Source: Ramazzottius varieornatus
Taxonomy: Eukaryota > Tardigrada > Eutardigrada > Parachela > Ramazzottiidae
Direction of reading: 5' to 3'
NCBI GenBank assembly: GCA_001949185.1
Contig: BDGG01000021.1
Location: 1-22,360, forward strand
DNA: 22,360 nt
How positions within the stretch are numbered: the stretch's first letter is position 1; each line of letters begins with the position of its first letter. The notes beneath the pieces were generated by a model. The model was not told the DNA's origin and did no database searches. It saw only the letters and a list, made by a program, of their open reading frames with translations. Of this stretch, positions 8,886 to 17,087 are shown piece by piece. The position numbers were made by a program, and so were the translations under genes.

Positions 8886-11800
8886 ATGCTTTGTTTTTCC
8901 GTCTTGAGATGCTCCTCTAGCTCTACTTTGGCCACTTTTTCTAAATTTTTGTATCGGGGACGACTGTCCGTCAGGCTCAATCAGCCATCATTTGCCTTCT
9001 CCAGTTTTTCGCTGTGTGCAAGTTCCGCCGTTCGACGTAGGGTTTCACCTTGTCGGCGATTTCCTGTCTGTATCCAGCAGAAGTCATATTATGGGACAAC
9101 AAGTACGGACCAGGTGGCCGATGCCGATTCTTACTGGACTATCGAGCCACATGGAGCAGTTCGACTGCGCATGGACAGGTAAGACAGATCATTTCCGCCA
9201 TGTGCGGCCTGTTCGATTGACTTAACGCTTGAGCTCGCCATTGCCATATATCTTTCGTAGAAAATCACCAGAACTTGTTGGCTTGCACATGGCTGTAGTG
9301 GGCAATGGTCCCAAAAGTATAACATTTTTTGGTCCATGAGAAATTGTAAAGAGTTTCATTCACATCTTTCAAGCTGCATGGTTGTACGGACTGTATAATC
9401 CATCTGGTTTATTGTTGTTGTTTTTGGTTGGTGGATGTAGTGAGGCGGTTGGAGTGGACACTCCGGTGCAGTCGGTCGTCTCATGGTTCTCCGAGACGGC
9501 ACACCGGTTCCCCAATAAGGAGGCCATGAAAGTCAAGCGCGGTGGACAATGGCTAACCTGGACCTACAGCGACTACCTCCGAGATGTCCAAATCGCCGCT
9601 AAGGCTTTCATCCATCTTGGTCTTGAGCCCAGCCGTTCAGTGGGCATCCTTGGCTTCAACTCGCCCGAATGGTTCATTTCCGATATTGCCGCCATCTTTG
9701 CAGGGTAATTTCACTTATGTCCATTGTGCTGAATTTCCCGCTGGTAAAGGTCATGGCCAAATTGCTTTTGCCGACGTAGATTTTGAGTAATAGACTTCAT
9801 TTGTATGTCCTAGAGGTTTAGCCGTGGGAGTTTACACTACGAACACGGCGGAGGCCTGTCATTTCTGCGCCGCGGACTCGCACATGAACATTTACGTGGT
9901 GGAAGACAAGGTCCAGCTGAAAAAAATCCTCAAGGTTCGCAGTCACCTTCCACACCTGAAAGCCATCGTCCAGTACATTGGTGAGCCTGAAGGCGATCAC
10001 CCCCACCTCTACAGTTGGGCCCAGTTTATGCAGATGGGTCGCGACAGGCCGGACGAAGAGCTGGCCCAGCGACAGAAGGTCATTGCACCCAACAAGTGCT
10101 GTAACGTTATCTACACTTCCGGCACCACCGGCAGACCCAAAGGGGCCATGCTCAGCCATGACAACCTCATTTGGACGTCCAAGATGGTGGTCAAAATGGC
10201 TAAGTTGACGGCGAACGAAGTCTTCATCAGCTATCTGCCGCTGAGCCATGTGGCAGCGCAAATGACCGACCTGTATCTGCCCATAACGACAGGTGGTGTC
10301 GTCTACTTTGCCCCGCCGGAAGCCCTCAAAGGTCAAGGCTTGATCGAAACGTGGGTGGAAGCCAAACCGACGGCCTTGATTGGAGTACCGCGAGTGTGGG
10401 ACAAGATCCAGGAAAAGCTAGAGCAAGTTATGGAGCAGAAAAGGGGACTGAAGCAGAAGCTGTGCGAGTGGGCCATGAACCTGGGCCTAAGGGCTAATCT
10501 GGCCAAGGCCATGGGGTACGTCACAACTCTCCCCTTTCAGCAACCCACATGGCAGCTGGGCAGACGAACTGGACAAGACTGTTTACCCATATGGCGCGCC
10601 TCATCGGTCTTATTAGCTGGAGGAGTGCGCCATGTGGAAAAGCAATTCTCTCGACTTCCATCGTTTCCCAAGTGACGAACTCTTTCAGCTAATAACCCTG
10701 GTAGTATGCGCCACTTGAGAAAACTACTTGGGCCAGTTTGGCTCGCATTTCCTCGTGGCGCACGTTGCCAGTTTTACTGCTCGAAAGCGTGCGCTACTGG
10801 GAAGAGCAATCTCGTTGGGTTTCTTTACCGAAGCTCCCAATCATGAATCGAGTTACCTTCGTGGCACTTTGTGGATTAATAGGGCTCCTCCTGTCCGACC
10901 TTTCCTGTTCGGCATCGCGGACAGACTTGTCTATTCGAAAGTGCGGAGAGCCTTGGGTTTGGAGAGGACGCACTTTACTGCTAGTGGCGCCGCACCGATC
11001 ATGCGCGATACCCAAGAGTTCTTTCTCTCGCTAAACATCCCCATTTGCGATGTTTACGGCCTGAGCGAAACTTCTGGTAAGCCCAGTGCCTTGTCGACAT
11101 TGTCCGAAATGATGGTCAGTAATGCGCCTTTCTTCAACAGCACCCCATACCGTGAACTTACCTGACTCATCACGAATTGGCTCTGCTGGCCGAAATTTAA
11201 CCGGTGTCCGCTCGAAAATTGCCGTGCTGGATAACGACGGAAATGGCGAAGTATAGCTCAGCACCGGATTCATCCAATGCATTTTCTAACTTCTCAATAA
11301 AATCATTCCTAATTTTATTATCAAATTTCCTTATCATTTTAATATTATTTTATCATTATTTTCATTTTGAAAGGAAATGATTTCAAAAATAACATGTTAT
11401 CTCCATAGATTTGTATGTACGGTCGTCATGTATTCATGGGTTACCTGGGCTTGAGAGATGAGACTCAGCGAACCTTCGACAAGGAAAACTACTTCCTTTC
11501 CGGAGACATTGGCAAGTTCGACCAGGACGGATACCTTTTCATCACCGGTCGTGTCAAAGAGTTGCTGAAGACGGCAGGAGGAGAAAAGATCGCCCCTTTA
11601 GCCTTAGAAGACAACATTAAGGCCGAACTACCCATTGTCAGCCAAGCCATGGTCATTGGCGATAAACGAAAGTTCCTCAGCGTCTTCCTTACGCTAAAAA
11701 CGGAGATGGACATTAAGTCAGGGAAACCCTTGGATACTCTGACGGCACCTGCGCAAGCTTGGTAAGTGACCGAGACTCAGTACACCGGAAAGAGAACGAA

Positions 11801-12404
11801 GCAAACAAACACTACAAGATGGTTTTTCGCCCAAGTGACGCACTCTTCCAGCCGGAAGCGCTGAGAAGTTGCGCCGCCTGAGAAAATAAAATTGGTTTTC
11901 TACAGTAAGTGGCGCAGGTCTTTGACTAATAAGACATGCCGCGTGCGCCACTTAGGGAAATAGTTATGTCGAGTTTGTTTGCTGAGCTGCCAAATGAATG
12001 ATGGTGATGCCCTGTTCTTGTGTACAGGATCGAGGAGAAGTGCAAGGTGAGCGTTACGACCTTAGCTCAAGCTCGTTACCTGGACGTTTTGAAAAAAGAA
12101 ATTCAGAGGGGTATTGACAAAGCCAACCTTAAGGCGCAAAGTAATGCCCAGGTCGTACGGAAATTTCTGATTCTTCCTGTCGACTTCAGCGTTCCCGGTG
12201 GAGAACTTGGTACGTCAGCTTTCGAAAAGAACTGCTGTCCAACATGTAGAAAACTAGCAAGTATTGATAGAGAGCTGCGTGGCTAGGGTGATCAGGTTTG
12301 ACAGGGGTTCTCTGTTGCTTGCAGGCCCGACGTTGAAGCTGAAAAGGCCCAGTGTTGTGGAAAAATACGCGGACGAAATCGAGGAACTGTATGACGGCCA
12401 TTAA
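8886..12404 (+). CDS. ACSBG: Bubblegum-type long-chain acyl-CoA synthetase (8 exons)
   Basis: Activates long-chain fatty acids to acyl-CoA using ATP. Exons are 8886-9178, 9441-9704, 9814-10515, 10883-11076, 11141-11250, 11409-11761, 12028-12209 and 12325-12404. Phases join exactly to 725 residues, close to human ACSBG1 (724). Key motifs are the AMP/ATP-binding loop [11 protein letters not shown] (residues about 286-296), LSHVAAQ, the GVPRVWDKI block, YGLSETS, the fatty-acid signature region [20 protein letters not shown] (about 552-571), and C-terminal PTLKLKR (about 701), which supplies the family lysine. LGFNSPEW and [12 protein letters not shown] are typical of the bubblegum branch. Introns 3 and 6 hold palindromic repeat clusters. 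The first 74 residues are Ser/Arg/Cys-rich without an acidic residue and are not seen in the family core, so the true start may differ. Confidence 0.95.
10589..10800. repeat. Cluster of three GTGGCGCAC palindromic units (ACSBG intron 3)
   Basis: Units at 10589-10637, 10669-10717 and 10754-10800 fill most of the 367-base intron 10516-10882. The second contains the interior CAGCTAATAACCCTGG, close to interiors in CNOT3 introns. The arms of the first are degraded (ATGGCGCGCC against GTGCGCCATG). Confidence 0.88.
11283..11400. other. AT-rich stretch in ACSBG intron 5
   Basis: About 120 bases are dominated by ATTTTATTAT-like words, in contrast to the mixed composition around them. It is intronic (11251-11408), with no coding potential and no palindromic unit. 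Confidence 0.7.
11832..11955. repeat. Cluster of two GTGGCGCAC palindromic units (ACSBG intron 6)
   Basis: Units at 11832-11880 and 11907-11955 lie in the 266-base intron 11762-12027. The second has the better right arm, GCGTGCGCCACTTAGGG. The following spacer contains TTATGTCGAGTTTGTTTGC, a clear copy of the spacer seen after the first CNOT3 cluster. Confidence 0.88.
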
Positions 12405-12979
12405 AGAAGAAGACTGAACAATATTTTTGTCTTTTTTCCGTTTAACGTACTGATGGGCAGACGTCCAGAAGTATTGATGGACAGTTGCTGCAATAGCTCG
12501 ATGGTCCACAGTATCATTCCCTGCGGTCTAGATTGCAAATGCTGCGACGGAACTACACGGTTTGGTGCTTCGATCAATTCCTGCTCCATCATTTCCTTCT
12601 TAATCTGCAATTCAGTGACGCTCTGGCTTGAAGATGGTCTGCTTGTGGTCGGCTGTCTTTTTTATAATACATATCTTCTTCATAAGCACCAGCGCTTACT
12701 TTCACTGTAATTTGGCGTCAATAGGGCGTCGGCTGCTGGAGTGGCAGCAGCGTACATGGAAGCAACTACTTAACCTGGGTGTCTGGCAGCTAGCCTGACA
12801 ATGCGAGCCCGAAGTGTTGCTGAAGAGGGAATTCGATTTCAGTGTAATACGAGGGTTGGCGAGTTTGTCCCAAAGGGCGCCTTCTGTGGCCCAAGGTGGG
12901 CGAGGTAAGGCCACGAGCCGTTGGCCGGTGGGTGGCACTGTAAAGATTGAACGACTACGATGGTCTGATTGCTGAGTAG
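12405..12979. other. Convergent gap between ACSBG and the MATH-BTB gene, with a possible minus-strand exon
   Basis: The two neighbours are convergent, so this stretch should hold both 3' untranslated regions. On the minus strand a frame of about 90 codons is open from 12677 to 12401. It starts Ser/Pro-rich, contains ELQIKKEMMEQELIEAPNRV, and has an acceptor-like TTGCAG within it at about 12605. Another minus frame beginning at an ATG near 12763 (MYAAATPAADALLTPNY) ends at a donor-like GTAAGC, but the phases of the two do not match. No family was recognised. It may be an unmodelled small gene or chance openings. Confidence 0.3.
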
Positions 12980-15553
12980 CTATACTTTATTATGCAGTTT
13001 CTGCAAGGTACTGTGCTTTGCTTTCCTTTTGCGGACAATAATACTGTTACAAAGAAGAGGTTTGGTTACTCGATGCAGATGGCGAATCACAGGTAGGGGA
13101 TCAAAGAGGGCCAAGTCGCGCTCTAAAGCTCTGGCTATGGTCACTAATTCAAAGTCTTTGGCCAGTTCTTGCAGCTCGACCGTTACCGCGCGACTTCGGC
13201 TGGGTAGGCGGTCAAGGTACATCAGGTCCAGCAGCAGGTGCAGCTGCCTCAGGCTCAAATGACATTTGTAGACGAAAGGTTGTCCTTGGTCCTTGCGTAA
13301 CAGCCGGCGGAAGAGGTTGCTCTTGCCGGCCAGCACGAAGCGATGAGCTTTGACGTGCTGCCAGTCGGCCGACTGTAGCACGGCGTCGTAGCGAGCCTGA
13401 TGGGCTGAACTGTGCCGTAGCGTCGCCATCACAGCCGGCGTTCTGACGTGGTGCTGGTGGTGGTCACGAAAGGCGAAACTTATCCGGCTGACTCTTCTCA
13501 AGCTCAGTGCCACGCTGGATAAGGTGCCCGGTTGCAGTATCTGCAGGGAGACCACACAGGTAAAACCGGCCGAAAAACCTTTCAGGCTGGCCGTCGAGAA
13601 CAGCTTTGGCCAGCCGTGACCGGCTGCTTCCTTGTAAAACTCATCCACCTGAAACACACACAACACCATGTCAACGCAAACCTGCGCAAAAGGGATAATC
13701 TACATACGTAGATCATCGAAGTAACAACCCCCCCCCTTTCCTTTCTATTCAACAAGCCGACAAACGAAACGTACAGATTCAAGTGGCGCACGTTTTTGGC
13801 CAAAAACAGTGATGACGCGCGCCACATCAGAACAGGTTCGCACGGAGTTTCCAAAGTGGCGCACGCTTTCATCTACTGATAGAAAAGAGCTGCGCCACTT
13901 GCGGAAGAGAGTCAAAGTGGACAAGATGGTTCTTTTCAGGTTGCCGGCCACCCAGAAAAACAATCTTGGACATGTGATCTGGCGGTCATCCATCTGCTTA
14001 TGTTGCGGTTGAAGCTTGGTTCTAAGGATGAAAGCTCACGAGGGACCTTACTGACCATGTCACTCGCCGATCACGAAACCAACGCTTTTTTGTGATAGCT
14101 GAGGCCCTTAGCTCTCTACAAAATATCGGGAAGAACGGCGAATAACCACTTCCTGGAGCTGGAGGAAATCCCCAAGGTGCGTCGTTCACCGTAGAACCGG
14201 TGTTATAGCCTGTATAGCGTTGCAGAAGACGATCCAAAAACTGGTCGGTTATCCAATGAAACTCCAGATTTAACGTGTAAAAGGTATAATGATGTTTTGA
14301 ACCTTATACAGTTCTACCTCCGAGATGTGACAATTGCTTCTTCCGCGACCGAACATCAGTTTCGCATGGGACGGCTCGCCAAACGTCGAGCAACACGATC
14401 AGCTGATCGACGATTTGTTCGGGGTTGACTTGATCAAGTATTCAAGTGTGTATTCGATCAGCTGATCGGTCTCGGGCGAACAGTGTGGTGGCCAGGCTGG
14501 GGAAAAATATGAGCCGTCCAAAAACAAGATCGGGCGTTCGAACTGTCACATCTCGGAGGTAGAACTGTACAGGCTACCACCAACGAAAGAAGCGAACTTT
14601 TCGGAAAGATTTTTGAATTTGATAATCCACAATTGATGATACGTATTGCGGCGCTGTAACAGATTCCGTCAGAAACTACAGAAAATACTTTGAACACGAG
14701 TTTGGTCATTCCTCACTGGTACGAGGTTCGGAACATCATTTTACACCTTCCGCACGTGAAATCTGGAGTTTCATTGGATAACCGACCAGTTTTTGGATCG
14801 TCTTCTGCAACGCTATACAGGCTATAACACCGGTTCTACGGTGAACGACGCACCTTGGGGATTTCCTCCAGCTCCAGGAAGTGGTTATTCGCCGTTCTTC
14901 CCGATATTTTGTAGAGAGCTAAGGGCCTCAGCTATCACAAAAAAGCGTTGGTTTCGTGATCGGCGAGTGACATGGTCTGAAGGGTCCCTCGTCAGTGGTG
15001 CGGTGATACAGTCTTATAAATGGAGCAAGACCTTCATACGGGGACACTGCATGAAGCGTTCCATGTTGGTGGCAACGGCCGAGTCGATGTCACTATCGCC
15101 ATTCAAGACGGTGGTCATCATGCGGGCTTCGACCATCTCGTGGGGCCCTTCCTTCAGGCGGACATATAGCGAAGCAAACTTTTGGTCATCGGGGATATAG
15201 CGTGCAGGGAACCATTCCATGTCGGGGTGGCTGTAGTTGGAGGGATGGCCGTCGGGGTAAAAGTGCAGAGCCCACTTGGTGCAGTAGGAGCCGTCGACCG
15301 TCTCGCAGGTCAGCATGGGCTTCTTCTGCCTCGGCCCCACCGTGAAGATGTGCTGGCCCTGACAGCGGAAGACAATATGCAGGAATTGCGTGTTGACGAC
15401 ACAGTGGGCCGAGGACAGGCGTTGACCACGCTGCAGGCCATCACAGGCGATGGGTAAGGCGCAAGTGGCCGATGGCTCGCAGTGCGTTTCCCAACAGCTG
15501 CGCTGCCTCACTGGCCAATGGCCACAGCTTCCGCCTCTTCGCTGGCCGCTCAT
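12980..15553 (-). CDS. MATH-BTB (SPOP-like) protein, two exons
   Basis: Proteins of this layout act as substrate adaptors for cullin-3 ubiquitin ligases: MATH binds the substrate, BTB dimerises and binds the cullin. Exon 1 is 15553-15032 and exon 2 is 13648-12980; the phase-0 join gives 396 residues. MATH features are KWALHFYPDG (about 93-102), ASLYVRLKEGP, and GHGWPKLFSTASLKGF across the splice, which aligns with the SPOP GWGFKKFIRRDFL strand. The BTB domain spans about 262-355: KAHRFVLAGKSNLFRRLL, then LLLDLMYLDRLP and LAKDFELVTIARALERDL. The usual acidic start of BTB (DVxF) is weak here. The start MSGQ was chosen as the first ATG after a cysteine-rich upstream frame; an in-frame ATG 38 codons earlier (15667) also exists. 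The single 1383-base intron holds repeats and a foldback element. Confidence 0.8.
13780..13902. repeat. Cluster of two GTGGCGCAC palindromic units (MATH-BTB intron)
   Basis: Units at 13780-13827 and 13853-13902 lie within intron 13649-15031. The second pairs AAAGTGGCGCACGCTTTC with GAAAAGAGCTGCGCCACTTGC. A run of ten C lies just before, near 13727. Confidence 0.88.
14038..14992. mobile_element. Foldback element with arms of about 268 bases
   Basis: The left arm (14038-14305) and right arm (14724-14992) are reverse complements of each other. They are almost identical over the outer 240 bases and diverge inward. Because of this both strands carry the same 60-residue open frame; I read that as a by-product, not a gene. 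The outer ends are ACGAGGGACC and its complement. The 420-base centre contains a further perfect inverted repeat and two GATCAGCTGATC palindromes. It encodes no transposase. The right end lies only 39 bases from the splice donor of the host MATH-BTB intron, which is intact. No target duplication was recognised. Confidence 0.85.
14307..14569. repeat. Nested perfect 26-base inverted repeat within the foldback
   Basis: The arm at 14307-14332 (containing TTCTACCTCCGAGATGTGAC) is matched exactly in reverse at 14544-14569. The 211 bases between carry GATCAGCTGATC at 14397-14408 and again at 14456-14467. It may be an older or inner element within the large foldback. Confidence 0.85.
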
Positions 15554-15935
15554 TGTAAGGACTGCCAGCCAAGCTAAACCTCCATCCTCTAACTCTCTCC
15601 ACCGAAAGCAGGGCTTTCTTGAAGTGTCTTTAAAACTTGAAATAGAGGACTTGAAACCGAGTTTCATTTTCGAAGAAATTCTCTCATTGGACCGTTACCA
15701 TAGTCGCCGTCTCTTCTTCATCTACAACCGTCCATTTCATTTACTTCCACACCATCCCCAACCAACTCTTGTGGTTTTTGTTTATTTCCTGGTCAGACTG
15801 TCGTTTGACGCTCCGTTGAATTCAAAACTGATTTTGTAATACTTCAAAAACAACCAAAGTTTTGTTGCTAAATTTCCACCGTCAAGGTCTTGTGTTATTA
15901 GTGAGAATTATATTCTTGCTTGCGGTGCGCGATCG
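15554..15935. promoter_or_regulatory. Divergent intergenic region between MATH-BTB and SFT2
   Basis: The 382 bases separate two genes transcribed away from each other and should contain both promoters. On the minus strand the MATH-BTB frame stays open to an ATG at 15667, so that part may be coding or 5' untranslated. No TATA box, initiator or repeat was recognised. Confidence 0.4.
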
Positions 15936-16418
15936 ATGGAGAAGATGAAGAAGCAGTTGAAGATGGGCGGTACCAAGGAGAAGGGTTTAGGCGAGCAGCT
16001 GGATGAGGCGTCGATGTTGAGCTACAAGAAGCGATTGGCGGCCTTCTGCGTCTGTTACGTCCTGGGCGTCCTCTGCTCCCTCTTCGGCTGCTGCGCATTA
16101 TGGATACCGCAGCAGGGCCTGCTGCTCTTTGCCGCCCTCTACACCGGCGGCAACCTCATCAGTCTGGCCAGTACCTGCTTCTTGAAAGGGCCGCTGAAGC
16201 AGCTGAAAGAGATGTTTGCCGAAACGCGGTGGATAGCCACCCTGCTCATGTTCCTCTTTATGGGCCTGACGCTGATGGCCGCCCTGTGGCTCAAGAACTT
16301 TGTGCTGGTGGTGGTCTTTTGTGCTTGTCAGTACCTGGCCTTGACCTGGTACTCCTTATCCTACATCCCCATGGCTCGCAAATTCGTCAAGGACCGCATC
16401 GAGTCGCTCGCCGGCTAA
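15936..16418 (+). CDS. SFT2D: SFT2-family vesicle transport protein
   Basis: A small Golgi/endosome membrane protein of the SFT2 (Got1/SFT2-like) family, involved in fusion of retrograde vesicles with the Golgi. It is 160 residues, the same length as human SFT2D1 and SFT2D2, and is intronless here. A basic N-terminal tail is followed by four hydrophobic segments at about 34-57, 61-83, 99-119 and 121-144. The conserved loop FLKGPLKQLKEMF..TRW (83-99) lies between segments 2 and 3. The C-terminus is SYIPMARKFVKDRI, with the family's typical short basic tail. The ATG at 15936 gives the family length. Confidence 0.93.
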   Translation: MEKMKKQLKMGGTKEKGLGEQLDEASMLSYKKRLAAFCVCYVLGVLCSLFGCCALWIPQQGLLLFAALYTGGNLISLASTCFLKGPLKQLKEMFAETRWIATLLMFLFMGLTLMAALWLKNFVLVVVFCACQYLALTWYSLSYIPMARKFVKDRIESLAG

Positions 16419-17087
16419 CTTAAGATCCAAGCAAAGGCAGCCACTCAGACTTTGTTACTGCTGTCAGATCAGATGGCCGCTACAACACCAAGACGGACCT
16501 CAGCCTCGCCCCCCACCAAACGCCCAGCCCATCACCAACTCATCATGACCAGGGACCTACAAAGGCGCCTACCAGCTCTCCAGCTTGATTAACCGGCAAA
16601 GCAGTAAATAAGAAGGATTGTCTCGCTGCAGGAGTCGCCACGTAACGCCGGCACACACGACGACTGTCTGATGGGCATCCTCAGCACCTTACGCAGCGCA
16701 GCGCTAAACCTTACCCGAACAAGATACTGCCTCATTACGGTCGCCAGTAGATCGAGGGATATGTACAAGTGAGCCTTGACTGCTAGCTTCGGGGCATGCT
16801 CTTTTCCCTCATCTTCTTTCCATATAATATTATCCCTTGTCCATTGTTGATTGGGTTTGCCTTGTTGGTTGACCTGCTGTCTTTTCTAGCGTAATAATAT
16901 ACTGTAAGTGCTGTGTGGTCTGCGGCCGCACTTTCCTTTATAAATGATGATACAGCCTAGTTGCTATAGAAGAGCTGTATGGTGCTCCATGCTCCATGCT
17001 CCATGCTCCATTTGCCAGTTAGCCTAGTGGCCGTGCCGTGCTTTGGTCCGGCTCTTTTCCATCGAGGATTGAGTGGAAGTGGTCATC
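16419..17087. other. Non-coding stretch between SFT2 and the next gene
   Basis: It should hold the SFT2 3' untranslated region and the promoter and 5' leader of the following gene. No coding frame with a recognisable domain was found on either strand. The only structure seen is a short tandem repeat near 16984. No palindromic GTGGCGCAC unit is present. Confidence 0.5.
16984..17011. repeat. Four tandem copies of GCTCCAT
   Basis: A perfect 7-base microsatellite of four units lies about 75 bases before the ATG of the next gene, probably in its 5' leader or promoter. It is likely to vary in copy number. Confidence 0.95.

Noticed and set aside
9818-10336. 172-residue open frame antisense to ACSBG exon 3
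   Set aside because: It is the mirror of strongly conserved acyl-CoA synthetase coding sequence and contains no recognisable domain.
14022-15200. Two identical 60-residue open frames on opposite strands as a duplicated gene
   Set aside because: They are explained by the inverted DNA arms of the foldback element. There is no domain, and one lies antisense to the MATH-BTB exon at its end.
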